Shown here: piece by piece, positions 44,377 to 53,345 of the stretch
How the letters are laid out: the number at the start of each line of letters is the position of its first letter
How positions within the stretch are numbered: position 1 is the stretch's first letter
DNA from: Acetispira formosa (nom. nud.)
GTDB lineage: Bacteria > Desulfobacterota > Desulfarculia > Adiutricales > Adiutricaceae
Direction: 5' to 3'
Assembly (NCBI GenBank): GCA_023525915.1
Contig: CP026657.1
Location: 3,496,001 to 3,560,000, forward strand
DNA length: 64,000 nucleotides
Position numbers and translations under genes: made by a program
Notes under the pieces: model-generated
Databases searched by the model: none
What the model was told of the DNA's origin: nothing
Seen by the model: only the letters and a program-made list of their open reading frames with translations

Positions 44377-44952
44377 TCAGGCGTGGATTTTCTTCAATAG
44401 CCAGGCCATGTTCAATCCCAGGGTACGCATGGTTTTCTCGGCCTCACCATCTTCACGGACCTTACCGGGGTCCATGGCCACCCCCATGTTCCAATAGATG
44501 GAGCCGACGGTGAACATTTCATTAATGCCAAAGAAATGATTGATGGAATCATAAGTGTGAACCTGCCCGCCCCGGCGGGCCACCACGGCGGCGGCCCCCA
44601 CTTTGCGGCGCAGAAAACGGCCGTTGAACATGGTCACGAAACCGGCCCGGTCAATCAGGGCTTTCAGTTCCGGGGTGAGATCAGCGAAATAAACCGGGGA
44701 ACCCAGGATGAGGCCGTCAGCTTCAGCCATTTTGGCAATGATTTCATTGACCGGGTCATCCTTCTGGATGCAGCGCATATCGCGGTTTTTACCGCAGGCT
44801 CCACAGGCCTTGCACCCGGCCACCAGTTTGCCGCCAATCTGCTGGACTTCCGTTTCAATGCCTTCCTTGTTCAGTTCTTCCAGAGCCCAGTCGATCATGA
44901 TGGAGGTATTGCCCGTCTTGCGGGGGCTTCCGTTTATTGCCAGAACTTTCAT
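44377..44952 (-). CDS. Iron-sulfur flavoprotein (NADPH-dependent FMN reductase fold)
   Basis: 191 residues. Flavodoxin-like FMN site MKVLAINGSPRKTGNTSIMIDWALEEL, then the compact cysteine motif CKACGACGKNRDMRC (C-x2-C-x2-C-x7-C) for a [4Fe-4S] cluster, GLILGSPVYFADLTPELKALIDR and the ARRGGQVHTYDSINHFF loop. The iron-sulfur flavoprotein family is typical of anaerobes and handles O2/H2O2 or single-electron transfers from ferredoxin. The partner is unknown. The gene stands alone between the NfeD gene and a decayed repeat. Confidence 0.92.
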   Translation of the reverse strand: MKVLAINGSPRKTGNTSIMIDWALEELNKEGIETEVQQIGGKLVAGCKACGACGKNRDMRCIQKDDPVNEIIAKMAEADGLILGSPVYFADLTPELKALIDRAGFVTMFNGRFLRRKVGAAAVVARRGGQVHTYDSINHFFGINEMFTVGSIYWNMGVAMDPGKVREDGEAEKTMRTLGLNMAWLLKKIHA

Positions 44953-44984
44953 AATAAACCTCAGTATTTCAAAATGCGGGTATT

Positions 44985-45130
44985 CCGACTTCGAATAGTG
45001 TCTCGCGGTTTCGCAAAAATCGTGGTTTTTGCTCCGCGAGAGGCACCGCGAGCCTCAAAACCAGTCATCGGCGCTCCGCCTCCCTGGCGGTCGGCCTCTT
45101 TTTTGGAAAGTGCCGCCCCTTTGAGAAATT
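44985..45130 (+). repeat. Decayed 174-bp MITE-like copy
   Basis: Core reads AAAACCAGTCATCGGCGCTC with CAAAAATCGTGGTTTTTG hairpin and a final GAGAAATTCCAG end. The left terminus is lost. It lies between the MBL hydrolase stop and the flavoprotein start. Confidence 0.6.
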
Positions 45131-45142
45131 CCAGTCTTTAAG

Positions 45143-45781
45143 TCAGGCTGTGATTGGTTTTATCTCCGCCGCCACTTTGCCTTTCAGGGCGGCGGCAAAG
45201 TCTTCGGCCATTTTCATATCGCCGACGATCTTGGCCACATGCATGGGGATAACCACTTCCGGGTTAATGGCCAGGGCGGCCTGGACAGCCTCCTGGGCCG
45301 TCATGACATAAGTGCCGGACACGGGCAGAAGAGCGACTTGGGGATGAATGGCTTTCATCTCGGGAATGAAATCAGTGTCTCCGGCGTGGTAGACGCTCAG
45401 GCCGTCCATGGTGACGATGAAACCGAGATAGTTATTCTCTTTCGGGTGAAAATCCTTGCCGATGTTGTAGGCCGGCACAGCCTTTATGTTGACGCCAAAG
45501 ACTTCAACTTCGTCGCCCGGCTCCAGAACGATGACGGCGCGGCCGATTCCTTCAGCCCTCAGTTTGGCGGCGCTCCGCCGCTCGGTGAAAATTTTGGTTT
45601 TGGGGCCGGTCAGGGCCTTGACCGTGGCCGGATCGCAGTGGTCATGGTGATCGTGGGTGATCAGTATTATATCCGCCGCCGGTCCCTGTACGTCCCATGG
45701 GTCGAAATAAACCGTCCGGCTGCCGCTGACGCGGAAGCTGTCGTGGCCCAGCCAGAAAATGCCATCGGTGTTGACTGCCAT
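45143..45781 (-). CDS. Metallo-beta-lactamase-fold hydrolase (UPF0173/UlaG-like)
   Basis: 212 residues. Metal site HDHHDHCD (HxHxDH), GHDSFRV at the N-terminus, HAGDTDFIPEM (second His and Asp), and PMHVAKIVG giving the last His. UlaG/UPF0173-type enzymes hydrolyse small esters or lactones; no substrate is suggested here. It ends 43 bases upstream of nothing coding on this strand and follows the penicillin-binding gene by 43 bases, so cotranscription is possible. Confidence 0.92.
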   Translation of the reverse strand: MAVNTDGIFWLGHDSFRVSGSRTVYFDPWDVQGPAADIILITHDHHDHCDPATVKALTGPKTKIFTERRSAAKLRAEGIGRAVIVLEPGDEVEVFGVNIKAVPAYNIGKDFHPKENNYLGFIVTMDGLSVYHAGDTDFIPEMKAIHPQVALLPVSGTYVMTAQEAVQAALAINPEVVIPMHVAKIVGDMKMAEDFAAALKGKVAAEIKPITA

Positions 45782-45824
45782 CGTAGTCTCCTGATTTCCT
45801 TAATCTGACGAAATGCCGCCATCC

Positions 45825-47171
45825 TTAACCGGCGGTTTTTCGCTTTTCCTCCGTGCCTTCGACCCGTCCCCGATAGTAGGCCGCCAAAGCCTCCCGCACC
45901 AGTTGCTGGCTGGTGACGTTGGTGACTCCGTCATGAACCACCACCGCACTGACGGCCAGGGTATCATTTTCATCGCCCTGTCCGTTCAGCGGCTTGGCCC
46001 AGGCCACAAACCAATCGACCTTTTCGCCGTCATCATTGTTGATGGTGCCGCTTTTGCCGCCGATGACCAGCTTGGATAAAACCGGATGAGCCCCGGCATT
46101 ATGGAAGGTGCGGCGGCCGGTGCCCTCCTTGACGGCGGCGATCATCAGGGCCGACAGTTCCCCGGCCGTGGCCGCGCTGACGGCTTGGGTGGGTTCGGTC
46201 AGGCGGGCCTGATAATAGATGTGGTTCTCGCGGTCGAAAACTTCACTGACAAAGGTCGGCTCACGCAGTAACCCGCCGGAGACCACGGCCGAGGCCATCA
46301 TGGCCCCATGGAGCGGCGAGACTCTGGTGGAGCGGTTGAAGCCGGAGGCCAATTCAGCGATGCTGAACAAATCCTCTTCATCATCGAGAGCGAAAGTGGA
46401 CGACTCCACCGGCATTTCAAATTCTATATCCGAATTAAAGCCGAAGCGCCCCGCGAATTCGGCCAGCTCTTCAGGGCCGAGAGTGAAAGCGCCCATTTTG
46501 CCAAACACGGTATTGATGCTCTCGGCAAAACCCTCTTTGAGGGTGGCGGCGTTCCGGCCCTGATCAGGTTCCTTGACCACGTTGCCTTTAAAGAGGGTAT
46601 GTTTGCCGCCGTCATAAGCCACGGTGGTGTCGGCTGAGAAGTCGGCTTTTTCCACGGCGGCGGCGGCCGTCACGATCTTAAAGAGGCTGGCCGCCGGAAA
46701 CGAGCCGGTCAGTGCGGCGTTGCGGTCGCCGCCGTCGGCTCTGTAGCCGGCCAGGGCCAGCACTTCGCCCGTCTCGGGCCGCAGGGCCACCACGGCGGCC
46801 TGATTGGCGCGGCTGTTATTAACCCATTCGGTGGCCCGGCTCTGGAGGCGCGGCATGATGGTGGTGCGCACAAACAGCTTCTGTCCGTTGCGGTCGCTGA
46901 TTTCCAGAATCTGATTGTCGTCAGTCTCAATGGGGCGTGAGCCGATGATCTCGGCCAGCGCCTTTTTGTCCAGCTCCGGCTCAGCCGGGGCGGCCGGTTC
47001 AGGCCGTGGAGCCGCCACCACGGCTACTTCCGGCTGGCCGGTAAACCTGCCCTGGCTCTCAAGCCCGCCCAGAATAATGGCTGCCAGAAAGGTTCCGCCG
47101 ATGCTGGTCAGAATCAGCCACAGCGGCAGGCCGCGCCGTTTTTTTCTCTCACCACGCGGAGGATTGCTCAT
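45825..47171 (-). CDS. Class B-like penicillin-binding transpeptidase
   Basis: 448 residues. N-terminal membrane anchor (about 16-37), a Pro/Ala-rich linker, and a transpeptidase domain with the active-site SLFK (Ser162, Lys165), SIN (Ser218) and KSGT (about 375). There is no PBP dimer domain of the classic PBP2/PBP3 kind, so it is shorter than FtsI or MrdA and resembles the small FtsI-like proteins of Deltaproteobacteria-type genomes. Acts in the periplasm on peptidoglycan cross-links. Its role relative to PBP1C is unknown. A hairpin (47239-47268) lies upstream. Confidence 0.88.
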   Translation of the reverse strand: MSNPPRGERKKRRGLPLWLILTSIGGTFLAAIILGGLESQGRFTGQPEVAVVAAPRPEPAAPAEPELDKKALAEIIGSRPIETDDNQILEISDRNGQKLFVRTTIMPRLQSRATEWVNNSRANQAAVVALRPETGEVLALAGYRADGGDRNAALTGSFPAASLFKIVTAAAAVEKADFSADTTVAYDGGKHTLFKGNVVKEPDQGRNAATLKEGFAESINTVFGKMGAFTLGPEELAEFAGRFGFNSDIEFEMPVESSTFALDDEEDLFSIAELASGFNRSTRVSPLHGAMMASAVVSGGLLREPTFVSEVFDRENHIYYQARLTEPTQAVSAATAGELSALMIAAVKEGTGRRTFHNAGAHPVLSKLVIGGKSGTINNDDGEKVDWFVAWAKPLNGQGDENDTLAVSAVVVHDGVTNVTSQQLVREALAAYYRGRVEGTEEKRKTAG

Positions 47172-47238
47172 ATTATTCTTTCAAAAATATTTTCCAGGAG
47201 CCTCATGGCTCCACAATTTTCAATGGTCACTTAAAATC

Positions 47239-47268
47239 GCGGGCCTTGAGAAAATCCAAAGGCCCGCA
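47239..47268 (-). terminator. Probable terminator/attenuator after adenine deaminase
   Basis: GCGGGCCTT/AAGGCCCGC stem on the minus strand followed by a weak GATTTT run, between ade and the penicillin-binding gene. Confidence 0.55.
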
Positions 47269-47301
47269 ATAGTTCAACATTATATCACAGCTAGGCCCCG
47301 C

Positions 47302-49023
47302 CTAAAAGACCAGCGGGACGATTTCGAATTTATCGATGTCCACCAGCCCTGATTCGGTCAGCTTCAGCTTGGGGATGACCGGCAGGCTCATGAAGGCCAG
47401 GGTCATAAAGGGATCGTGCCCTTCTGTCAGGCCCAGCCCGCGCACGGCTTTCTGCATAGAGGCCAGTTTTTCGGCGACCTCCTCCATCGGCCGGTCGGAA
47501 AGGATGCCGCCCAACGGCAGCGGCAGGCTGTCTTTGATCCGCCCGCCTTCAGTCACCACCAAACCGCCGCCGATGCGCCTGATTTCATTAATGGCAGCCA
47601 GAATATCTTCATCAGTGGCCCCGGCCACCACCAGGTTGTGGGAATCATGGGCCACGGTGGAGGCAATGGCCCCGCGCTTCAGCCCCAGCCCCTTGAGGAA
47701 CCCCAGCCCGATGTGGCCGCTGCCGCGGTGGCGCTCCAGCACAGCCGCCTTGATCAGGTCATTATCGGGATCTGAGACGTATTCATTATTGACGGCCTGC
47801 GGCTGGAGCACCAGATGTTCGGTGACTATTTCCCCCGGAATCATGCCCATGACCCGCAAATTAGGGCCGTCGGCCTTGACTTTCAGGCTCTCCAGGGTCA
47901 CATCATCCATCCGCAGGCCGCAACGCACCGCGCTTTCGTCCACTTTGACGGGAGCGCGGAGGCAATGGCCGTTTTCAGCCGTGAGCAGCCCGTCTTTCCA
48001 GACATGGCTGGGGTTGAAATCTTTCAGGTCGGGGAAGAGAGCCAGATCGGCCCGGTAGCCGGGCGCTATGGCCCCTAAATCCCTCAGGCCGAAGTGCTGC
48101 GGACCGTTGAAAACGGCCAGCCTCAGGGCGGTGACCACATCGAGCCCGCCGGGGCCGGTGGCCAGGCGCAGAAGGTAATTGATGTGCCCCTGTTCCAGGA
48201 GGTCTTCCGGGTGGCGGTCGTCAGTGGCCATCATGCAGAAGCGCGAATTTAAATCATTAACGGCCGGCAACAGGTTCAAGAGGTTGCGGGCGGCCGAACC
48301 TTGCCGCAGGAGCACTGAAATTCCCACCGCCAGGCGGTCGGCGGCTTCCTGGGCGCTCATGCATTCGTGATCGTTGCGAATTCCGGCGGCGGCGTAGGCG
48401 GCCAGCTCCGGGCCGGTCAGGCCGGGGGCGTGGCCGTCCACCTGCCGCCCGGCGGCCATTTTCAGCTTGGCCATGACTTCAGGATCTTTAAAAACCACAC
48501 CCGGAAAATTCATCATTTCACCCAGGCCCAGCACTCTGGGATGCTCCATGAAGGGGGCCAGGTCGCCGGCTTTCAGCACAGCCCCGCCCATTTCCAGGGG
48601 CGTGGCCGGAACGCACGACGGCAGCATGACGTAGACATTGACCGGAGCGCCCTCGGTGGCCTCCAGTATGTAGCGAATGCCGTCCACTCCGGCCACATTG
48701 GCGATTTCATGGGGATCGGCTATAATAGTCGTGGTGCCTTTGGCCACCAGGGTCCGGGTGAATTCCTGGGGGGAAACCATCCCGCTTTCGATGTGCACAT
48801 GGCCGTCGAAAAGCCCGGGGGTGAGCCAGGCGCCTTTGGCGTCATGACAAACTTCGCCGTCATAATTGCCCACCGCCGCGATGTAGCCGTGATCAATGGC
48901 CACATCACCATCGATAAAAGTTCCGGTGAAGGAATTGAACACTTTGGCGTTTTTAATGACAAGCCCGGCCTTTTCGCGGCCCATGGCCACATCTATCAGC
49001 CTTTCTATGTTTTTGGTGGTCAT
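47302..49023 (-). CDS. ade: Adenine deaminase
   Basis: 573 residues from ATG 49021-49023 (GCGGAG upstream); an in-frame extension to 49065 is unsupported. Amidohydrolase fold of the bacterial Ade family: LTPGLFDGHVHIES (HxH ligands), ADPHEIANVAG, GHAPGLTGPELAAYAAAGIRNDHE (later His ligands), and a C-terminal family-specific domain (HDSHNLVVAGATDEDILAAINEI, GGLVVTEGGRIK). Converts adenine to hypoxanthine for purine salvage, which may link with the nucleoside phosphorylase at 36.3 kb. Confidence 0.95.
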   Translation of the reverse strand: MTTKNIERLIDVAMGREKAGLVIKNAKVFNSFTGTFIDGDVAIDHGYIAAVGNYDGEVCHDAKGAWLTPGLFDGHVHIESGMVSPQEFTRTLVAKGTTTIIADPHEIANVAGVDGIRYILEATEGAPVNVYVMLPSCVPATPLEMGGAVLKAGDLAPFMEHPRVLGLGEMMNFPGVVFKDPEVMAKLKMAAGRQVDGHAPGLTGPELAAYAAAGIRNDHECMSAQEAADRLAVGISVLLRQGSAARNLLNLLPAVNDLNSRFCMMATDDRHPEDLLEQGHINYLLRLATGPGGLDVVTALRLAVFNGPQHFGLRDLGAIAPGYRADLALFPDLKDFNPSHVWKDGLLTAENGHCLRAPVKVDESAVRCGLRMDDVTLESLKVKADGPNLRVMGMIPGEIVTEHLVLQPQAVNNEYVSDPDNDLIKAAVLERHRGSGHIGLGFLKGLGLKRGAIASTVAHDSHNLVVAGATDEDILAAINEIRRIGGGLVVTEGGRIKDSLPLPLGGILSDRPMEEVAEKLASMQKAVRGLGLTEGHDPFMTLAFMSLPVIPKLKLTESGLVDIDKFEIVPLVF

Positions 49024-49166
49024 AAGCACACTCCGCTTTTCATAATTTTTACCGGCCCAAGGCACAGGCCCGAACGGGCGTTTGTCTGTAAATAGTAATC
49101 ACTTATTTATTATAACATATCAAGCCGGGCAACAGGAAACCCAGGGCGGGCACAATAATTTAGGGG

Positions 49167-49194
49167 TTCATTTTTGACTATATTATGCTATAAT
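49167..49194 (+). promoter_or_regulatory. Candidate promoter of the EIID gene
   Basis: -35-like TTCATT (49167-49172), 16-base spacer, -10 TATAAT (49189-49194), about 140 bases before EIID. The remainder of the divergent gap 49024-49336 shows only the small reading frame below. Confidence 0.5.
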
Positions 49195-49239
49195 AGAACC
49201 ACTTTCGGGCTTATCAATATTAAATCATGAGAGATCACC

Positions 49240-49344
49240 GTGCGCTTTTACGTTTACCAAAAACTTTTCAACGCACCGGACAGATCAATGAAAATCTTTA
49301 AGAAACTTCAAATGGCCATTCAGGCCGATTATTATTGTGAATAA
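49240..49344 (+). CDS. Possible 34-residue leader protein before EIID
   Basis: GTG 49240 with GAGA nine bases upstream opens a frame MRFYVYQKLFNAPDRSMKIF... ending TGT GAA TAA, overlapping the GTG start of EIID by eight bases. It could couple translation into EIID, be a remnant of an upstream PTS gene, or be chance. Confidence 0.3.
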   Translation: MRFYVYQKLFNAPDRSMKIFKKLQMAIQADYYCE

Positions 49345-50131
49345 AGTCAGTTTCATAACCATGGCCCGCGTGGCCGTTCGCAGCCTTTTTCTGGAGGCCT
49401 CATGGAATAACATGTGGCAGCAGAATCTGGGAATGGCCGCCGCTATCGACCCGGCCCTCAGAGCTATTTACGGGCCGGGAGAAGAGTTGAAAGCCGCCCG
49501 CATGCGGGCACTGGGGTTTTTTAACACCAACCCCATCGCCAGCGGACTGGCCATAGGAGTGGCTATCCGGCTGGAACAGAATGTGGCCGAAGGGAGCGTC
49601 AGCCCGGCGGAAAGGGAAAGGATTCTTCTCAGCCTCAGTTCCGGCGCTCTGGCCCCGTTGGGCGACAACCTGTTCTGGTTCTCATGGCTGCCTTTTTGCA
49701 GCCTGGCCGGGGTCTGGGCGGTGCTGTCGCTGGAAAGCTGGTGGGCTCCGCTCATCCTGCCGGTGCTGTTTTGTCTTCTGGCCTTGCCGTCCCGGTTTTA
49801 CGGGCTGAGAATAGGCTATCGCTACGGCGATGAAGTGACCGATCTGCTCGACCGGGTAAATATCGAGCAGGTGGCCCGCAACATCAAGCGCACGGTGGCC
49901 GTCATGATCGGGGCCTCAACGGTGATACTCCTGTATACCCGAAGCGGCCTGATGGCGCTCAGCACCATTCATATGTGGCTGCTGATGCTGGCGGTGGTGG
50001 TCTTCGTCATGCTCTTCAGGCTGATGTCGATCAAAACCAGGATTCTGAACTACTGGTATCCATTTGTGCTGGTGGGCCTGGGGACGGCTGCGGCCATTGT
50101 TTTGGAACTGGCTAAACTGGGGCTCGACTGA
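49337..50131 (+). CDS. PTS mannose/fructose/sorbose-family EIID component
   Basis: 264 residues. Family N-terminus RSLFLEASWNNMWQQNLGMAAAIDPALRAIYG, then FFNTNPIASGLAIGVAIRLEQNVAEGSVS, a GALAPLGDNLFWFSWLPFCSL helix and three further membrane helices. EIID forms the membrane sugar channel with EIIC; EIIA/EIIB carry phosphate. None of EIIA, EIIB, EIIC is in the window, so this is an orphan or regulatory EIID. The GTG start has no clear ribosome site. HPr and EI genes follow after repeat M4. Confidence 0.9.
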   Translation: MNKVSFITMARVAVRSLFLEASWNNMWQQNLGMAAAIDPALRAIYGPGEELKAARMRALGFFNTNPIASGLAIGVAIRLEQNVAEGSVSPAERERILLSLSSGALAPLGDNLFWFSWLPFCSLAGVWAVLSLESWWAPLILPVLFCLLALPSRFYGLRIGYRYGDEVTDLLDRVNIEQVARNIKRTVAVMIGASTVILLYTRSGLMALSTIHMWLLMLAVVVFVMLFRLMSIKTRILNYWYPFVLVGLGTAAAIVLELAKLGLD

Positions 50132-50183
50132 CGCTGCCGTGCCCGGAAGACCGGGCCGGGATTTTTTCAGGTGTCCGGCCGCC

Positions 50184-50351
50184 CTGCAATTCTAAGCTTT
50201 CGCCGCCGCCTATAACGACTGTCGAGTCTTCGAGACGGAGCGTCAGCGACTGGTTTTGACGGAAAAATAGCCGCTCGCGAAACAAAAACCACGCTTTTTG
50301 TGTAGCTAAGAGCCGCAAGTTCAAGGGAAAATGTCATAATTAAAATCGCTG
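50184..50351 (-). repeat. 174-bp MITE-like element, copy M4 (168 bp)
   Basis: Ends CTGCAATTCTAAGCTTT and CATAATTAAAATCGCTG, inverted core AGACGGAGCGTCAGCGACTG and ACAAAAACCACGCTTTTTGT hairpin. Target duplication not recognisable. Lies between EIID and HPr genes. Confidence 0.8.
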
Positions 50352-50383
50352 GAGTCGACCATAACCAATTGAGGAATATGCCT

Positions 50384-50665
50384 ATGTGTGTACAAGAAGT
50401 CAGTTCGGCCGAACTTGTAATAAAAAACCGCCTGGGGCTGCATGCCCGGGCGGCGGCCAAACTGGTTAAAGCCGCTTCAGAATACGAATCCGAAATCAGG
50501 CTGGTCAAAGACGGTGAGGCGGCCGACGCCAGAAGCGTTTTGAGCCTGATCAGCCTGGGCTGCTCATACGACACCACAGTGGTGATTGAGGCTGAGGGGC
50601 AGGACGCTCCGCATGCCATTAACGCACTGAAGGATATTATTGAGAACCGGTTTGGTGAAGAATGA
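50384..50665 (+). CDS. ptsH: Phosphocarrier protein HPr
   Basis: 93 residues from ATG 50384 (GAGGA eight bases upstream; an in-frame longer start exists at 50369). Phosphorylated His20 in KNRLGLHARAAAKLVKAA; the regulatory serine region reads ADARSVLSLISLG, like HPr Ser46. Transfers phosphate from EI to EIIA-type proteins. The stop overlaps the EI start as ATGA. Confidence 0.95.
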   Translation: MCVQEVSSAELVIKNRLGLHARAAAKLVKAASEYESEIRLVKDGEAADARSVLSLISLGCSYDTTVVIEAEGQDAPHAINALKDIIENRFGEE

Positions 50666-52476
50666 ACCTGCCGCCGCCGTTCGTGCCTGAAGACGCGATA
50701 ATGACCGGCGTGGGAGCCTCCTCCGGGATAGCCATCGGCCCGGCCAGGGTGCATAGCCACCGTGACCTGAATGTCCCGAACTATCGTCTGCGCCCTGAAG
50801 GGGTTGAGGATGAAATAGCCCGTCTGAACAGGGCCAAAGAGGCGGTGCGTGAAAAGCTCATCGCCTCCCGCGATGCTTTGCCGCCGGAACTTCAGAGCCA
50901 GGTGGGCATTCTCGACGCTCACCTGATGCTTCTGGACGACCCGGTCATCAGTAAAAAAAACGTCGCATCCATAACCCGCGACAAGCTGAACGCCGAGCAG
51001 GCCATTCTCGCGACCGTGCGGGAGGTCATGACCGCTCTGGAGAAAGTGGAAGATCCTTATATCCGCTCCCGGATGTCGGATGTGGAGATGGTGGGCTATT
51101 CGATTCTGGGCGTTCTGACCGGCGAAAAGGCTTCAGATATGCCCGACGCGCCGGAGGGTTCCATCCTGATTATGGAGGACATCAGCCCGGCTGAGATGAC
51201 CCGTCTGATTACGGCCGGAATCGGCGGATTGGCTACTGAACGGGGCAGCCACACCTCACACACCGCCATAGTGGCCCAGGCCATTGAGCTTCCGGCTGTG
51301 CTGGGGGTGGGAGGGGGTGTTTTAACGCGCGGGGTGAACAACGGCGACATCGTCATTATTGACGGACGCACCGGACATGTTATCGTGCGGCCGGATGTGG
51401 ACACCATAAATTTCTATCGCAGCCGCCAGAAGATGGAGCAGTCCTTCAAGGCGGAGATCGTACGTTCCTCCCACATGCCGGCCCTGACTCTGGACGACCG
51501 GCGGATCAGCATCATGGGCAACATGGAGCTGATGGAAGAGCTCCCGGCCATCCTATCCTATGGCGGGGAGGGCATTGGCTTGTATCGCACTGAGTTTATG
51601 TATCTCAACCGGGAGGTTTTCCCGACTGAGGATGAGCTTTTTTCGGCCTATAAGAAAGTTGTCGAAAGCGCCGCCCCCAATCCGGTGGTCATCAGAACGC
51701 TTGACTTGGGCGGCGACAAGATGCCCGCCCCGCGAGAGAAAAACGGCCGCCGCTATCGGCGGGGTCTTCAGGTGGCGATGATCAGTGAGGGCAATGAGGC
51801 CTTGGGGTTGAGAGGCATAAGGTATTGTCTGCGGCATAGAAAAGTTTTTAAATCGCAGCTCAAGGCTATTCTCCGGGCTTCGGCTTTTGGCGACGTGCGG
51901 GTTATGCTGCCGATGGTCTCCAGTCTTGATGAGCTGAGAATGGCCAAGATACTGCTGTCGGAAGCTAAAAAATCCCTTGCGGCAGAGGGCGTTAAATATG
52001 CTGATACTGTGCCTCTGGGCATAATGATTGAGGTTCCGGCCACGGTTTTTGTGGCCAGGGAGCTGGCCAGAGAGGCCGATTTTTTTTCCATTGGCACTAA
52101 TGACTTGATTCAGTACACCCTGGCGGTTGACCGGGGCAACCCTGAAGTCAGTGAAATGTATCAGCCTCTCCATCCGGCCATTCTGCGTATGTTAAAAACC
52201 ATCCTCACCATAGGCCGCGAAGAGAATGTACCTGTTTCCGTCTGCGGCGACATGGCTGCCGGTTATGTCACCGCGCCTATTCTGGTGGGGCTGGGAGCGG
52301 ACATTCTTTCCATGCCCTCATCGGCCATACCCCGGATAAAACGAATTATACGCATGAGTAGTTCTGAGGAACTGAGCCGGTGGGCCAATGAGGCTATGGG
52401 GGCCGTTTCCGCCACCCAGGCTACGAACACGGCCACCCGTTATGTGCGGGCTAAATTTCCTGAGCTGTTCCAATAG
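50662..52476 (+). CDS. ptsI: PTS enzyme I (phosphoenolpyruvate-protein phosphotransferase)
   Basis: 604 residues. GGxTSHT motif with active-site His200 (ERGSHTSHTAIVAQAIELPAVLG), PEP-binding TIM barrel GIGLYRTEFMYLNREVFPTEDE, RTLDLGGDKM, IEVPATVFVARELAREADFFSIGTNDLIQYTLAVDRGN and the catalytic Cys in SVCGDMAAG. Draws phosphate from PEP to HPr. Translationally coupled to ptsH. Repeat copy C begins about 30 bases after the stop. Confidence 0.96.
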   Translation: MNLPPPFVPEDAIMTGVGASSGIAIGPARVHSHRDLNVPNYRLRPEGVEDEIARLNRAKEAVREKLIASRDALPPELQSQVGILDAHLMLLDDPVISKKNVASITRDKLNAEQAILATVREVMTALEKVEDPYIRSRMSDVEMVGYSILGVLTGEKASDMPDAPEGSILIMEDISPAEMTRLITAGIGGLATERGSHTSHTAIVAQAIELPAVLGVGGGVLTRGVNNGDIVIIDGRTGHVIVRPDVDTINFYRSRQKMEQSFKAEIVRSSHMPALTLDDRRISIMGNMELMEELPAILSYGGEGIGLYRTEFMYLNREVFPTEDELFSAYKKVVESAAPNPVVIRTLDLGGDKMPAPREKNGRRYRRGLQVAMISEGNEALGLRGIRYCLRHRKVFKSQLKAILRASAFGDVRVMLPMVSSLDELRMAKILLSEAKKSLAAEGVKYADTVPLGIMIEVPATVFVARELAREADFFSIGTNDLIQYTLAVDRGNPEVSEMYQPLHPAILRMLKTILTIGREENVPVSVCGDMAAGYVTAPILVGLGADILSMPSSAIPRIKRIIRMSSSEELSRWANEAMGAVSATQATNTATRYVRAKFPELFQ

Positions 52477-52506
52477 ATTTCAATTTTATCCATTAGAGTT
52501 ATTTTA

Positions 52507-52936
52507 AGGGAATGCGGCCCAAAGGGCCGCGTGATTAAAGGACTTGGCCTGAAAGGCCAACCAAAGGGCTCCGCCCTCTGGACTCCGGCTGGGGGAGGGC
52601 CCACGCGGGCCCTACCCCAGACCCCACCCGCGCCAAGGGGCAAGCCCCTTGGAACCCCAAGAGGTCAGGGTCGGCTTCAACTTTCCCCTTCCCGCATCGC
52701 CGCAACTCGCTTCGAGTACGAAGCTCAGACAAGCGGCGACGCTTCATACTGCTTCGGTTTCTGGTGCTATAGGCAGTTTTACGTTGTGCTGTAACATTCC
52801 GCGATAGGCAGCTTCATGGGCTGAGTGGTAGTTCACGTATGTTCGGCTTAAATCAGCCTCCCCTTAAAGGCCCTTTCCAGTGCTGGTAGTGCGTCTCTCC
52901 GCCACCTATCGCTTTTCAATGAGTTGCTCATTAAAA
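52507..52936 (+). repeat. Structured 3'-end repeat, copy C
   Basis: Same order of hairpins as copy B; GCGGCCCAAAGGGCCGC, GGCCTGAAAGGCC, GGGCCCACGCGGGCCC, CCAAGGGGCAAGCCCCTTGG, then the CGCAACTCGCTTCGAGTACG box, GTATGTTCGGCTTAAATCAG and a terminal AATGAG-TTG-CTCATT hairpin. Faces copy D head to head. Confidence 0.85.
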
Positions 52937-53345
52937 AAAAGACGGCCGAGTCTCACCGTTACAGCGCTGGAAAAACTATTGGAGGGGAAAAAGTAATCAG
53001 CCGAACATACGTGAAGCAGCAATCATTCAATGAAGCTGCCTATAGCAAAATTTAACAGCCCAATGTGAAGCGGCCGACAGCGGTTAAAGGGGAAGTGGTA
53101 TGAAGCGTCGCCGCTTGTCTGAGCTTCGTACCCGAAGCGAGTTGCGGCGATGCGGGAAGAAGAAAGTTGAAGCCGACCCTGACCTCTTGGGGGTCCAGGG
53201 GGCTCCGCCCCCCTGGCGCGGGTGGGGTCTGGGGTAGGGCCCGCGTGGGCCCTCCCCCAGCCGGAGTCCAGAGGGTGGAACCCTTTGGTTGGCCTTTCAG
53301 GCCAAGTCCTTTAATCACGCGGCCCCTTGGGCCGCATTCCTTTAA
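52937..53345 (-). repeat. Structured 3'-end repeat, copy D
   Basis: Inverted partner of copy C. Hairpins read GCGGCCCCTTGGGCCGC and GGCCTTTCAGGCC at the gene-proximal end. The distal half (AGCCGAACATACGTG and beyond) is more diverged than in copy C. The kinase stop codon at 53342 lies on its border. Confidence 0.82.
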
